A DNA stretch of 64,000 nt from Streptomyces sp. NBC_01116 (GCF_041435495.1 NZ_CP108644.1:1550001-1614000), one strand, 5' to 3'; shown: positions 8,622 through 18,234, counted from the stretch's first letter. Program-made: numbers and translations. Notes: generated by a model from the sequence alone, not told the origin.

Positions 8622-8643
8622 GGCCGTACGCGTGCGGCGGGAA

Positions 8644-9975
<1,332 letters not shown>

Positions 9976-10316
9976 TCACGGGCTCCGGATTCCGTTGGGG
10001 ACTGACGGAACGTGCGGGGGGTCCCCGGCCGCGTGGTGATCCGGCCGGGTCCTGGAGCGTGGGCCCGGACAAGCGGCCCAGAGGTGCGCAATGCGTGACC
10101 GATGCTCAAGGAAATGACCGCGCTCCGTCAAGAGCGGAAACCGGACAGGACCGTTCTATTAACGGACGGCGCTGTGCCCGTGAACCCTGGCGCCTCATCG
10201 GGAGGCAGGACATACGTCATACATCCAGACTCACCCCGACCGGCGGAGCGGGCCAGTGGGTAGCGCTACGTCGGCGCTCCCGTGGGCAGCGCGGTCCGTC
10301 GGCCGGCGGACCGCCC
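9976..10316. other. 341-bp gene-free region
   Basis: This stretch holds the promoter region and ribosome site of the aminopeptidase gene and, at its right end, the terminator of the TetR gene. GTTAATAGAACGG on the minus strand near 10155 is AT-rich for the region and may include a -10 element. I see no coding frame with normal codon use. Confidence 0.6.
10291..10314. terminator. terminator of the SDR-ligase-TetR operon
   Basis: An 8-base-pair stem GCGGTCCG/CGGACCGC with an 8-base loop begins 3 bases past the TetR stop codon on the minus strand. Confidence 0.75.
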
Positions 10317-10910
10317 TTACGGCCGCAGGGCCCGCAGCAGCAGGTCCGCGAGGTGGTCGGCGACCTCCTGGCGGCTGAGCGGGCCGTCCGGGCGGTACCA
10401 GGTGGAGAGGTGGTGGACCGAGCCGAAGTGGTAGTCGACGACCAGGTCGGCGGGGGTGGCCGAGGAGAACACGCCACTGCGCTGGCCCTCCTCGATCAGC
10501 GCCCGGAAGCGCTCGTGGTAGCGGCGGCGCTCGACGCGCACCTGCTTGTTCTTCTCGGGGCTCAGGTGGTGCATGGAGCGGAAGAAGATCGCCGCGTCGT
10601 CCAGGTTGTCGATGGTCGTGACGACCACGTCGGCCGCCGCGTCGCGCAACCGCCGCTCGACGGGCGCCTCGGCGTCCGCGAAGGCGTCGAGCCGCTCCTG
10701 CTGGAGCCGCAGCACCCGGGCGTAGACCTCCTGGAGCAGGTCCTCCTTGGAGCCGAAGTAGTGGTAGAGCGCCCCTTTGGTGACGCCCGCCGCCTCGACG
10801 ATCTCCTGGACCGAGGTGCGGTCGTACCCGCGCTCGGCGAAGAGCCGGGTGGCGGCGGCCAGCAGCCTCTGGGGGACGGGAGTGCCGTTCTGATCCGTCG
10901 CCTTGGCCAT
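10317..10910 (-). CDS. TetR family transcriptional regulator
   Basis: This is a 197-residue repressor with an N-terminal helix-turn-helix (QRLLAAATRLFAERGYDRTSVQEIVEAAGVTKGALYHYFGSKEDLL split across residues about 13-58) and an all-helical ligand domain. ATG 10910 has GGAAGG 9 bases upstream; an earlier frame extension is not conserved-looking. It is the last gene behind the acyl-CoA ligase (49-base gap), so it is probably autoregulated within its own operon. The ligand is most likely an acyl-CoA made by the operon, which is inference. Candidate operators are the three CATACCGACYGGT sites at 6259, 13459 and 34875. Confidence 0.88.
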   Translation of the reverse strand: MAKATDQNGTPVPQRLLAAATRLFAERGYDRTSVQEIVEAAGVTKGALYHYFGSKEDLLQEVYARVLRLQQERLDAFADAEAPVERRLRDAAADVVVTTIDNLDDAAIFFRSMHHLSPEKNKQVRVERRRYHERFRALIEEGQRSGVFSSATPADLVVDYHFGSVHHLSTWYRPDGPLSRQEVADHLADLLLRALRP

Positions 10911-10959
10911 GAGCCGCCACCTTCCTTTCGTACCGTGCGTGCACTGTTTCGACGCTGTT

Positions 10960-12657
10960 CTAACGGGGGGAACGCAGTTCCCGCCTGAGGATCTTCCCAC
11001 TCGCCGTCTTCGGCAACTCGGCCAGGATCTCCACCTCGCGCGGATACTTGTACGCGGCGAGCCGTTCCTCGCAGTACGCGCTCAGCTCGCCCGGCTCCAC
11101 GACGGCCCCCGGACGCAGGCTGACGTACGCCCGGACCGTCTCCCCCCGGTACGCGTCGGGCACGCCCACGACGGCCGCCTCGCGCACCGCCGGGTGGGTG
11201 TGGAGGACGTCCTCCACCTCGCGCGGCCACACCTTGAACCCGGAGGCGTTGATCATGTCCTTCTTGCGGTCGACGACGTACAGCCAGCCCGCCGCGTCCA
11301 TGAAGCCGATGTCGCCGGTGCGCAGTTCGCCGTCCGGGAAGGCGGCTGCCGTGGCCTCGGGGAGGTTCCAGTAGCCGGAGACGACCTGGGGCCCGCGCAC
11401 CGCGATCTCGCCCTGCTCCCCGAAGGGGACCTCCCGGCCCGTCTCGTCGAGGATGCGTACGACGGTGTCGGGGCCCGGCACACCCACGGAGAGGGTGCCC
11501 GAGACCGGGTCCACGGGGGCCTCGTGCTCGGGCGGGACCGAGGCGCAGGGGGCGGTGCACTCGGTGAGGCCGTAGCCGTTGCGGATGTACGGGCCGAAGC
11601 CCGCGCGGAACTTCTCCACGAGCGCGGGCGGCAGGGGCGCGCCGCCGGAGGAGATCACCCGGAACGAGGCGAAGTGGTCCGGGGTGGCGTCCGGATGCGC
11701 GGCCAGCGCCATGAACGCGGTGGACGGGCCCACGGTGTAGGCGGGGCGGTGGGCGGCGAAGGCCTCCAGGACGACGCCCGCCTCGAAGCGGTGGGCCAGG
11801 ACGAGGGTGCCCGCGTTGGTGACGCAGGCGGCGAACTGGCAGACCATGCCGGTGATGTGGAAGAGCGGGGCGAGCGCGAAGTAGGCGGAGCCCTCGGCGA
11901 TCGGGTGGCCTGCGCGCTGGCGTTCGGCGTTGACCATGATGTTGCCGTGGGTGTTCAACGCGCCCTTGGGGGTGCCGCTGGTCCCTGAGGTGTAGCTGAT
12001 CAGTGCCGTGTCGGCGGCGGTGAGCTCCCGGCCGTCCGGGGCCGGGTTCCCGGCGCGGGCCGCGGTGAGCAGGTCGTCGGCGAGGTCGTCCGGGCCGGGC
12101 GCCGGGAGCCGTGCGAAGCCGAGGACACGGGGGTCGTTCACGGTCTGGAGGTCCAGCTCGCAGGCGGTGAGCACCACGGTGAGGTCCGGGGCCGCCGCCG
12201 CGGTGTCCCGCAGATACGCCTCCCACGCCCGGTCCGAGCAGATCAGCGCGGTGACCCCGGCGTCCGCGAGGACGTGGCCGACCTCGCCGGACTTGTACAT
12301 CGGGTTGAGCGGGACGACGGTCGCGCCCGCCTTCCAGGCGCCGAGCAGCGCGAGGACGAAGTGCGGGCTGTTCTGGAGCATGATCGCGACCCGGTCGCCG
12401 CGGCGCAGACCCCGGGCGGCGAGGTGCCCGGCCACCGAGTCGGACAGCTCGTCGGTCTCGCGGTAGCCCAGGCGGCCGTCGAAGTAGGCCAGGGCCGGGT
12501 GCTCGGGTGCGCGCCCCACCGCGGCGCGGAAGGCGTGCAGCACGGTCGCGGGCGGGGCGACGGGGGCGCGCTGGGCGTCGCTGAGCAGCGCGAGCCACGG
12601 CTGGGCCGCGTAGATCGAGCCGCCGGGGTCCGGGGTGGCCGGGGTCGGGGCGCTCAT
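10960..12657 (-). CDS. acyl-CoA ligase (class I adenylate-forming enzyme)
   Basis: This 565-residue AMP-forming ligase activates a carboxylic acid to its CoA thioester. The phosphate-binding loop SYTSGTSGTPKG lies near residues 218-229, YGLTEC near 360, the hinge/ATP motif TGD near 437, DRKKDMI near 456, and the catalytic lysine in KTASGKILRREL near 550. The length is normal for fatty- or aromatic-acid CoA ligases; specificity cannot be read. The start ATG 12657 overlaps the SDR stop by 4 bases (ATGA), so the two are translationally coupled. It is followed by the TetR gene, giving an SDR-ligase-TetR operon. Confidence 0.92.
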   Translation of the reverse strand: MSAPTPATPDPGGSIYAAQPWLALLSDAQRAPVAPPATVLHAFRAAVGRAPEHPALAYFDGRLGYRETDELSDSVAGHLAARGLRRGDRVAIMLQNSPHFVLALLGAWKAGATVVPLNPMYKSGEVGHVLADAGVTALICSDRAWEAYLRDTAAAAPDLTVVLTACELDLQTVNDPRVLGFARLPAPGPDDLADDLLTAARAGNPAPDGRELTAADTALISYTSGTSGTPKGALNTHGNIMVNAERQRAGHPIAEGSAYFALAPLFHITGMVCQFAACVTNAGTLVLAHRFEAGVVLEAFAAHRPAYTVGPSTAFMALAAHPDATPDHFASFRVISSGGAPLPPALVEKFRAGFGPYIRNGYGLTECTAPCASVPPEHEAPVDPVSGTLSVGVPGPDTVVRILDETGREVPFGEQGEIAVRGPQVVSGYWNLPEATAAAFPDGELRTGDIGFMDAAGWLYVVDRKKDMINASGFKVWPREVEDVLHTHPAVREAAVVGVPDAYRGETVRAYVSLRPGAVVEPGELSAYCEERLAAYKYPREVEILAELPKTASGKILRRELRSPR

Positions 12658-13424
12658 GCCTCGCTCGCCTCCCACTTCTGCTGGAGGCGGTTCATACCGC
12701 CCATCCACCGGTCGGGGTCGGCCGCGCGGGCCTGGTAGTAGCGGCCGACCTCGGGGTGCGGCAGGACCAGGAAGCGGTCGGCGTCCATCGCCTCGAACAG
12801 TGCGTCGGCGACGGCTTCCGGCTCGACGGCCCCGGGGGCGAGGACCAGCTCGCCGGCCGAACCGGCGGCGGTGAGCATGTCGGTGCGCACGCCCTGCGGG
12901 CAGATCGCGTGGACCTTGATCCCGCGGTGGCGGTAGGTGAGCGAGAGCCACTCGGCGAAGGCGACCGCCCCGTGCTTGGTGACGCTGTACGGGGCCGCGC
13001 CGATCATCGTCAGCAGCCCGGCGGCGGAGGCGGTGGTGACGAAACGGCCGCTGCCGCGCTCCAGCCAGTCGGGCAGGAGGGCCCTGGCCGCGCGGACGTG
13101 TGCCATCACGTTGACGTCCCAGGCGGCGGCCCAGACCTCCTCGTCGGCGAACACGTCGCCGGGCGAGGCCAGGCCCGCGTTGGCGCAGTAGACGTCCACC
13201 GTGCCGTCCAGCGCCTCCCGGGCCGCGTCCACGATGCCCGAGGCGTCCCCGGCGACGGCGAAGCCGCCGATCTCCTTCGCGAGCGGTTCGATCCGGGCGG
13301 GATCGAGGTCGTTGACGACGACCCGCGCACCCCCGGCGGCGAACCTGCGGGCCAGAGCGGCGCCGATGCCGCCTCCGGCCCCTGTGACCACTACGCCGGC
13401 GCCCTGCACCGTACCCATCGTCAT
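12654..13424 (-). CDS. SDR family oxidoreductase
   Basis: This is a 256-residue classical short-chain dehydrogenase. It has the nucleotide motif TGAGGGIG near residues 13-20, an acidic residue after the second strand (ND LDP) favouring NAD, CANAGLA near 84-90, and the catalytic pair Y-S-V-T-K near 150-154 with an upstream Ser. ATG 13424 has GGAAGG 5 bases upstream; ATG 13418 two codons later is an alternative. It is the first gene of the SDR, acyl-CoA ligase and TetR operon. In that context it probably acts on a hydroxyacyl or alcohol intermediate. Confidence 0.9.
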   Translation of the reverse strand: MTMGTVQGAGVVVTGAGGGIGAALARRFAAGGARVVVNDLDPARIEPLAKEIGGFAVAGDASGIVDAAREALDGTVDVYCANAGLASPGDVFADEEVWAAAWDVNVMAHVRAARALLPDWLERGSGRFVTTASAAGLLTMIGAAPYSVTKHGAVAFAEWLSLTYRHRGIKVHAICPQGVRTDMLTAAGSAGELVLAPGAVEPEAVADALFEAMDADRFLVLPHPEVGRYYQARAADPDRWMGGMNRLQQKWEASEA

Positions 13425-13458
13425 CCCGCCCTTCCCATCCGGCTGCACCGGCAGACTA

Positions 13459-13471
13459 ACCGGTCGGTATG
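13459..13471 (-). promoter_or_regulatory. TetR-type operator, CATACCGACYGGT set (site 2)
   Basis: On the minus strand this reads CATACCGACCGGT with the inverted core ACCG-AC-CGGT. It lies 35 bases upstream of the SDR start, where a repressor would block the operon promoter. Flanking bases ACATACCGAC are identical to those of site 1. Confidence 0.65.
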
Positions 13472-13578
13472 TGATCCGGGAAGGGTCGGGAGCGGTCGGG
13501 CGGGGCCCGTACGGATCCCGGGGACCGGCTGGGGGAATCGGCGCGGTCCAGGTCGTTCCGTGCGGCCCCGGCCCGCGC

Positions 13579-13584
13579 TAGCGT
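13579..13584 (+). promoter_or_regulatory. -10 box of the namZ leader transcript
   Basis: TAGCGT, a common Streptomyces -10 sequence, lies 9 bases before the ATG of the short leader frame. The -35 region (GTTCCG/TTCCGT near 13556) is weak. The spacing predicts a leaderless transcript beginning at or near ATG 13593. Confidence 0.5.
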
Positions 13585-13592
13585 GCGTGGCC

Positions 13593-13628
13593 ATGACAGT
13601 CGGCGCGATCATGGAGGTAGCCCAATGA
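13593..13628 (+). CDS. 11-residue leader peptide before namZ (putative)
   Basis: The frame ATG to TGA encodes MTVGAIMEVAQ. It starts 9 bases after a TAGCGT -10 box and its stop codon overlaps the next start as ATGA. Ribosomes leaving this frame would be delivered to the namZ start, whose own ribosome site GGAGG (13613-13617) lies inside the leader. This could be a translational coupling device or simply chance. Confidence 0.4.
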   Translation: MTVGAIMEVAQ

Positions 13629-14893
13629 GCCTGTCCCGACGTGGTGTGCTGGCCGTGGGAGCGCTCGCGGCGACGGCGGCGGGCGCCGGTCCCGCCGCGG
13701 CGTCGCCCGCCCCCGGACGCGGCCCCGGGCACGGGCGGGGCCGGGTGCTCACCGGCTTCGACCGGCTGGCGGCCGACGGCTACCGCCTGCTGCGGGGCCA
13801 GAAGGTCGGGATCGTCACCAACCCGACCGGCGTCACGGCCGACGTCCGGCACGTCGTCGACGTGATGCACCCGGACGCACGGGTGGACCTGACCGCCGTC
13901 TTCGGGCCCGAGCACGGGTTCCGGGGCACCGCACAGGCGGGCGGCTCCGAGGGGCGCTACGACGACCCGGCGACCGGGCTGCCGGTCTACGACACGTACC
14001 TCAAGAGCGGGCAGCCGCTCGCGGACGTCTTCACCGCCTCGGGCGTGGACACGGTCCTCTTCGACATCCAGGACGCGGGCGCGCGCTTCTACACGTACAT
14101 CTGGACGCTGTACGACTGCATGGAGGCGGCGGCGCTCGCGGGCAAGCGCCTCGTCGTGCTGGACCGGCCGAATCCGGTGACCGGGCGGGCCGCGCTGGGC
14201 CCGGTGCTGGACCCGGCGTTCGGCACGTTCGTCGGCCGCCGGGAGATCGCCCAGGCGCACGGGATGACGGTGGCGGAGCTGGCGCTGTTCTTCAACGCGG
14301 AGTTCCTGCACGAGAATCCGGTGCGGCTGGACGTGGTGACGATGTCGGGGTGGCGGCGCTCGGACTTCTTCGACGGGACCGGGCTGCCGTGGGTGCCGCC
14401 GAGCCCGAACATGCCGACGCCCGAGACGGCGCTCGTCTACTCCGGCACCTGCCTCTTCGAGGGCACGAACCTCTCCGAGGGCCGCGGCACCACGCGCCCC
14501 TTCGAGCTGCTGGGCGCGGAGGGCGTCGACGGCCGCTGGGCGGCCGCCGCGAACGCCCTGGAGCTGCCCGGGGTGGCCTTCCGCGAGGCGTACTTCGCGC
14601 CGACCTTCTCCAAGTTCGCGGGGAAGACGGTGGGCGGGGTGCAGGTGCACGTCCGGGACCGGGAGGTCTTCGACCCGGTCCGCTCCGGGATCGCCCTGCT
14701 GGTGACGGCGAAGCAGACGTGGAGCGGCTTCGCCTGGCGGCCGGACAACTGGATCGACAAGCTCACCGGGAACACCCGGGTCCGCACGATGATCGACGCG
14801 GGCGCGGACACGGACGAGGTCGTACGGGCCTGGCAGCGGGACCTGTCGGCGTTCCGGGCGAAGCGGCGGAGGTATCTGCGGTACGGGGGGTAG
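13625..14893 (+). CDS. exported exo-beta-N-acetylmuramidase NamZ-like (DUF1343)
   Basis: This 422-residue exported protein belongs to the DUF1343 family, whose characterised member NamZ removes terminal N-acetylmuramic acid from peptidoglycan fragments. The N-terminus MSLSRRGVLAVGALAA has twin arginines followed by a hydrophobic stretch and AAA-SPA, a likely Tat signal. Conserved blocks include GIVTNPTGVTADVRHVVD, VFGPEHGFRGTAQAG near residues 97-111, DIQDAGARFYTYIWT near 147-161, LDRPNPVTGR, and NLSEGRGTTRPFELLGA near 280-296. GGAGG sits 7 bases before ATG 13625. It likely serves wall recycling or turnover outside the membrane. Confidence 0.88.
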   Translation: MSLSRRGVLAVGALAATAAGAGPAAASPAPGRGPGHGRGRVLTGFDRLAADGYRLLRGQKVGIVTNPTGVTADVRHVVDVMHPDARVDLTAVFGPEHGFRGTAQAGGSEGRYDDPATGLPVYDTYLKSGQPLADVFTASGVDTVLFDIQDAGARFYTYIWTLYDCMEAAALAGKRLVVLDRPNPVTGRAALGPVLDPAFGTFVGRREIAQAHGMTVAELALFFNAEFLHENPVRLDVVTMSGWRRSDFFDGTGLPWVPPSPNMPTPETALVYSGTCLFEGTNLSEGRGTTRPFELLGAEGVDGRWAAAANALELPGVAFREAYFAPTFSKFAGKTVGGVQVHVRDREVFDPVRSGIALLVTAKQTWSGFAWRPDNWIDKLTGNTRVRTMIDAGADTDEVVRAWQRDLSAFRAKRRRYLRYGG

Positions 14894-14906
14894 GCCCCGC
14901 GTCCGG

Positions 14907-15389
14907 TCAGGCCGTGAGGTCCAGGTCGCCGAGGTACTCGCCGTCGTCCGTGAGGCCGCGCTTGCGGTAGCCGAGGCGGAGGTAGAACTCCTCGGGGCCG
15001 CCCTCGCCGGGCTTCCAGGTCACGGTCGAGACCGTCCCGCCCCGCCGGCGGATCTCCTCGTTCACCGCGCCCACGGCGAACCGGCCGTAGCCCCGGCCCT
15101 GCTCGTCGGCGGCGACGGCGAGCCGCCAGAGCCCGGAGCGGGGCGGGGCGTCCGGCACCTCGGCGTCGAAGTCGAACGGCAGGTCGAAGTAGGCCATCAC
15201 GAAGCCGACGAGGCGATCGCCGTCGCGGATGAGCCGGGGCCATGCCAGGTCGGGATGCACATAGGCCTCGGCCAGGGACCGCGCGACCGGGGCGACGAAC
15301 CGGCGCTGTTCGGGCGCGACTTCCAGCCGACAGGCGGCGAGCACGTTGTCGGGGGTGACCTTTTCCAGGCGCGGAGAAGCTGTGTCCAT
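14907..15389 (-). CDS. GNAT family N-acetyltransferase
   Basis: This 160-residue acetyltransferase has the acetyl-CoA-binding loop EQGRGYGRFAVGAV (R/Q-x-x-G-x-G/A pattern) near residues 95-108, preceded by the strand LWRLAVAADE and followed by FYLRLGYRKRG near the end. Phe-Asp-rich residues around 68-78 probably shape the acceptor site, and the substrate is unknown. I start it at ATG 15389 (MDTASPRLEKV); another ATG 6 codons upstream is possible and neither has a clear ribosome site. It converges on namZ with 13 bases between the stops. Confidence 0.8.
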   Translation of the reverse strand: MDTASPRLEKVTPDNVLAACRLEVAPEQRRFVAPVARSLAEAYVHPDLAWPRLIRDGDRLVGFVMAYFDLPFDFDAEVPDAPPRSGLWRLAVAADEQGRGYGRFAVGAVNEEIRRRGGTVSTVTWKPGEGGPEEFYLRLGYRKRGLTDDGEYLGDLDLTA

Positions 15390-15479
15390 GAGGGCACACA
15401 ACCTCATCGGGCCAGGGTGGCACCACTGAATTCCCCTGGTCAGGTGGCCGGCACGGCCCGCACTCCGCCGCGGAGGCCT

Positions 15480-15516
15480 GCCCTCGCCGGGAGCGGCGCC
15501 CGCGCCCGGCGAGGGC
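15480..15516. terminator. hairpin, first of two
   Basis: A 12-base-pair stem (GCCCTCGCCGGG with its complement) surrounds a 13-base GC-rich loop in the gap between the GNAT gene and the small membrane protein gene. Confidence 0.6.
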
Positions 15517-15527
15517 GGGACACCGGA

Positions 15528-15559
15528 AGGCGGCTCCCCAGTCCTCCGGGGAGCCGCCT
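15528..15559. terminator. terminator of the DUF6973-membrane protein pair
   Basis: A 12-base-pair perfect stem AGGCGGCTCCCC with its complement has an 8-base loop. It starts 26 bases beyond the stop at 15585 of the minus-strand gene, the usual place for a terminator. Confidence 0.85.
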
Positions 15560-15584
15560 CCGTACGGGCCATCGGCCCGTCGCG

Positions 15585-16025
15585 TCAGCCGGCCGTGTTC
15601 GCCCGGAGCGCGCCGGAGCCCGTACGGATGGTCAGCGCACAGGCGACGGCCACCACGGCACAGCCCGCCGCGAACAGCAGGGCGACCGGCAGGCCGATCC
15701 CCGCCGAGCTGTCGTGGGTGGCCAGGGCCACCACTGCCAACACGGTCTGGCCGAGGCCCACCAGGGCCAGCCAGGTCACCGTCAGCGCACGCGGCGCCCG
15801 GGACCGTACGCGCTCCAGGCCCAGCAGGAGCGCACCACCGGCCAGGCCCACCAGGGTGAACAGCGCCAGGCCGGCGTTCAGCGGGCTGAAGCCGGAGGGA
15901 TCGGTGTGGTCGATCTCCGCGGTGTCCGGCCCGAGTGTCAGAAAGGCGATCTGGAGCAGCGCCGCGTAGGCGACCTGGAGCAGCAGAAGCACGGACGCGA
16001 CACGACGCGCGAGAAGAGAGGTCAT
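15585..16025 (-). CDS. small four-helix membrane protein, function unknown
   Basis: This 146-residue protein has four hydrophobic segments near residues 10-30, 48-68, 80-101 and 112-133, separated by short charged loops such as LERVRSRAPRAL. I recognise no family. ATG 16025 overlaps the stop of the DUF6973-like gene by 4 bases (ATGA) and has GAGGAG 6 bases upstream, so the two are translated together. In toxin or wall-protein loci such a partner can be an immunity or anchoring protein, which is a guess based only on position. Confidence 0.65.
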   Translation of the reverse strand: MTSLLARRVASVLLLLQVAYAALLQIAFLTLGPDTAEIDHTDPSGFSPLNAGLALFTLVGLAGGALLLGLERVRSRAPRALTVTWLALVGLGQTVLAVVALATHDSSAGIGLPVALLFAAGCAVVAVACALTIRTGSGALRANTAG

Positions 16026-16618
16026 GCGTTGCTCCTCACAAGCTTCTTGCTCTTGATGATCCACAGTTTTCCGTTCTTCGTGTAACTGATGCACTTGTCG
16101 CGGGCCTTGTGGTTCGCCTTGCTCTTACCACGGTAGTCCCGGCCGATCTTGCGGCCGATCTTGTTGTTGCGGAGATCCATCTCCTTGTCGACACCACGAG
16201 ACTCCGACTCATGGCGGGTCGCGACCTCGTATGCGGTGTCATGGTCGATGTTGATCTCCATGCGCGCGTTCCAGTAGCAGTGCCGGAACGCGTCGCCGGT
16301 CCCCTGGTACAGGGACTTCTTCGAGTACCGCTTCGCGGCCTCGGCGAAAGCCTTCTCGGCGTCCTTGCGGGCCTTGTTGCAGTCGTAGGGGTTGGTGGAG
16401 CAGTAACGCCGTTCCGCGGGGGTCAGGTCGCCGTATCCGGCGCCCGGGTCGAGCAGGACCGGGAAGGCCACCGTCTGTCCGGGCGCGGGGGCGAGGGAGA
16501 CGATGATGTCGTTGCCGGAGAGCCGCATGGAGACCGGCACGGTTCTGCCCAGGGCGTCCAGGGCCAGCGGGGCGGAGATGAACGCGGTCGCGTCACCCTG
16601 CGCGTCGGAGATCATCAA
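16022..16618 (-). CDS. DUF6973-like C-terminal domain protein, probably shortened at the N-terminus
   Basis: This is a 198-residue protein. Residues 1-60 (ISAPLALDALGRTVPVSM, then FPVLLDPG) resemble the end of the long N-terminal region of actinobacterial wall-associated or RHS-like proteins. Residues 105-160 carry a domain with DAFRHCYWNARM, ATRHE and MDLRNNKIGRKIG, as in DUF6973. Family-like sequence (EITAVSENTL) continues 10 codons upstream of ATG 16618 until a TAG at 16649-16651. No good ribosome site is present, so the gene looks like a truncated remnant. Codons are less GC-rich and lysine content is high, hinting at transfer. It is coupled to the membrane protein gene downstream. Confidence 0.6.
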   Translation of the reverse strand: MMISDAQGDATAFISAPLALDALGRTVPVSMRLSGNDIIVSLAPAPGQTVAFPVLLDPGAGYGDLTPAERRYCSTNPYDCNKARKDAEKAFAEAAKRYSKKSLYQGTGDAFRHCYWNARMEINIDHDTAYEVATRHESESRGVDKEMDLRNNKIGRKIGRDYRGKSKANHKARDKCISYTKNGKLWIIKSKKLVRSNA

Positions 16619-17052
16619 GGTGTTCTCGCTGACCGCGGTGATCTCCTACGGAGCTGATCGTAGATGTGCGCACATGGGCCTGATGGCCGGTCAGAACCCC
16701 GCAGATCACCTATATTTCGCCAATCAGCCTGCTGCCGGCACCTGATCCCGATCACCGGCCGCCTTCTGGCCGCACCGCTCCGACCTGGCATTCCACCGCC
16801 CCCCGGAACGCGACGGCCGGGGCCGGGGCCCACCGACGGGGCCGTGACGCCGCCCTTGGCCATCGCCACCCGCGCGAGGGCCGCACGCCCTCGCACCACC
16901 CGTCCGCGCGCCGCTCCGCTTCCGCCCCGGCAGCCCTTCCGACATGGGGAGTCTCGGCCAATGGACGGATTTCATCTTTCGATGGAGCCGAAACGGGCAG
17001 GCGTACGTCCATTCCATGACGTCCAAGGACGAGCGACGGAGGTGGCGGTGTC
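16619..17052. other. 434-bp gene-free region
   Basis: The left part contains 10 codons of decayed coding sequence for the DUF6973-like gene up to a TAG at 16649. Around 16705-16745 there is an AT-rich patch (CTATATTTCGCC), unusual here and a possible promoter. The right part leads into the gene at 17053. Open frames cross the region in both directions but have poor codon position bias. Confidence 0.55.
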
Positions 17053-17667
17053 ATGGCCGGTTTCCGGAGTATGGCGAGACAGGTCCGCGATCCGATGGGG
17101 GATCTGGCCCTGCGGCGGTATTCGCTGCGCAAGTGTCTGGAGAGGTTCGCCCCGTACGGGCACCGGGCGACCTGGGACCATCTGTGCGCCCGGCACGGGA
17201 TCGACCCCGAGGACCGGGCGCCCGATCCGGCGCGTCTGCTGGGCGCGCTGGACGAACTGGAGGAGGCGCGGGCCGTCTGGCTCGCGTACGAGGCGGGTTT
17301 CGCCGAGCGGCGTCGGCGCGAGAAGCACGCGGGACTGCGGCGGCCCGGCGCGTTCGACGACTGGCACCGCCGCACCTGGGGCGGCCACGGGGTGGCCCGC
17401 TGCTCCGACCCGGGCATCCACCCCACCGAGCCGCTCGCCGAGGTCCTGCGCCGCCTGATCACCGCTCTGGGCGCCGGCCCCGGCTCCGCCTGCCCGGTCT
17501 GCGCGGGCACCGGCATCGAGTGGCGGCAGGAGCGGGGCGAGGCGCCGTGGGCGGGGCCGGTGTGCACGGGCTGCGGGATCGCGGTGCCGCAGCCCGCCCT
17601 GACCGACCGCACGCTGGCCAGGGCCCGGCTGCCGCGGCACCGGAGGCCGGCCACGGCGGCGGCGTGA
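17053..17667 (+). CDS. hypothetical protein with C-terminal CxxC zinc-ribbon pair
   Basis: This is a 204-residue protein of unknown function. The N-terminal 120 residues are helical and charged (LRRYSLRKCLERFAPYGHR, then EELEEARAVWLAYEAGF). The last 60 residues hold CPVCAGTGIEW and CTGCGI about 26 residues later, two CxxC knuckles that would bind one zinc ion. ATG 17053 has GGAGGTGGCGG upstream. Codon use is normal for the window, so I regard it as a real gene. It converges on soxR. Nothing beyond metal binding can be proposed. Confidence 0.65.
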   Translation: MAGFRSMARQVRDPMGDLALRRYSLRKCLERFAPYGHRATWDHLCARHGIDPEDRAPDPARLLGALDELEEARAVWLAYEAGFAERRRREKHAGLRRPGAFDDWHRRTWGGHGVARCSDPGIHPTEPLAEVLRRLITALGAGPGSACPVCAGTGIEWRQERGEAPWAGPVCTGCGIAVPQPALTDRTLARARLPRHRRPATAAA

Positions 17668-17691
17668 GGCCTCGCGCTCCCGCCTCGGGAA

Positions 17692-18168
17692 CTACGCGCG
17701 CCGGGGCGGCTTCCGGCGCTCGGGCATCAGACGGGAACCGGTGATCCGCTCCCCGACGACGTCGTCGGGGTTGGACAGCACGCAGGTCTCCAACGACAGA
17801 CAGCCGCATCCGATGCAGTCGGCCAGGTGGTCGCGCAGGCGGTGCAACTGCCCGATGCGCTCGTCCAGTTCCTTGCGCCAGACCTCGGAGAGGCGGGCCC
17901 AGTCCTCGCGGTTGGGCGTGCGCTCCTCGGGCAGTTCGGCGAGCGCCTCCCGGATCGTGGCCAGGGGGATGCCGACGCGCTGGGCCGCGCGCACGAAGGC
18001 GACCCGGCGCAGCGCGTCCCGCGAGTAGCGGCGCTGGTTGCCGCTGGTGCGGCTGCTGCTGATCAGGCCTTTGGACTCGTAGAAGTGCAGGGCCGAGACG
18101 GCCGCGCCGCTGCGCGCCGAGAGCTGGCCGACCGAGAGTTCGTGGAGTGTCTGGGGAATCTGGGGCAC
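17692..18168 (-). CDS. soxR: redox-sensing MerR family activator SoxR
   Basis: This is a 158-residue homologue of SoxR. The MerR helix-turn-helix occupies residues about 11-60 ([20 protein letters not shown], then [13 protein letters not shown]), a dimerisation helix follows, and the [2Fe-2S] cluster site is C118-x2-C121-x-C123-x5-C129 ([12 protein letters not shown]). In actinomycetes SoxR senses redox-active metabolites such as phenazines and quinones and activates a handful of oxidoreductase genes; the targets are not evident here. It is divergent from the MaoC gene. ATG 18168 is used because the family starts at this point. Confidence 0.93.
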   Translation of the reverse strand: MPQIPQTLHELSVGQLSARSGAAVSALHFYESKGLISSSRTSGNQRRYSRDALRRVAFVRAAQRVGIPLATIREALAELPEERTPNREDWARLSEVWRKELDERIGQLHRLRDHLADCIGCGCLSLETCVLSNPDDVVGERITGSRLMPERRKPPRRA

Positions 18169-18218
18169 CCCTCGAATCTACTGCCATGTCGTTGACAGGA
18201 ACGCGCCGCACAACGATG

Positions 18219-18234
18219 CTGAGCAAGCGCTTAG
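18219..18234. promoter_or_regulatory. TetR-type operator, CTGAGCAAGCGCTTAG (copy 1)
   Basis: This 16-base sequence, centred on the palindrome AAGCGCTT, lies 48 bases before the MaoC start and 51 bases before the soxR start. An identical copy lies in front of the TetR gene on the other side of maoC. It resembles the KstR2-type consensus AnCAAGnnCTTGnT. Confidence 0.75.

Noticed and set aside
12675-12951. N-terminal extension of the acyl-CoA ligase upstream of 12657
   Set aside because: The extra sequence is antisense-like, overlaps the SDR gene in another phase, and lacks a ribosome site. The ATGA overlap fixes the start.
10317-13424. Start of a polyketide or peptide antibiotic cluster
   Set aside because: The ligase is free-standing with no carrier or condensation domain nearby. 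The operon fits acyl-CoA catabolism.
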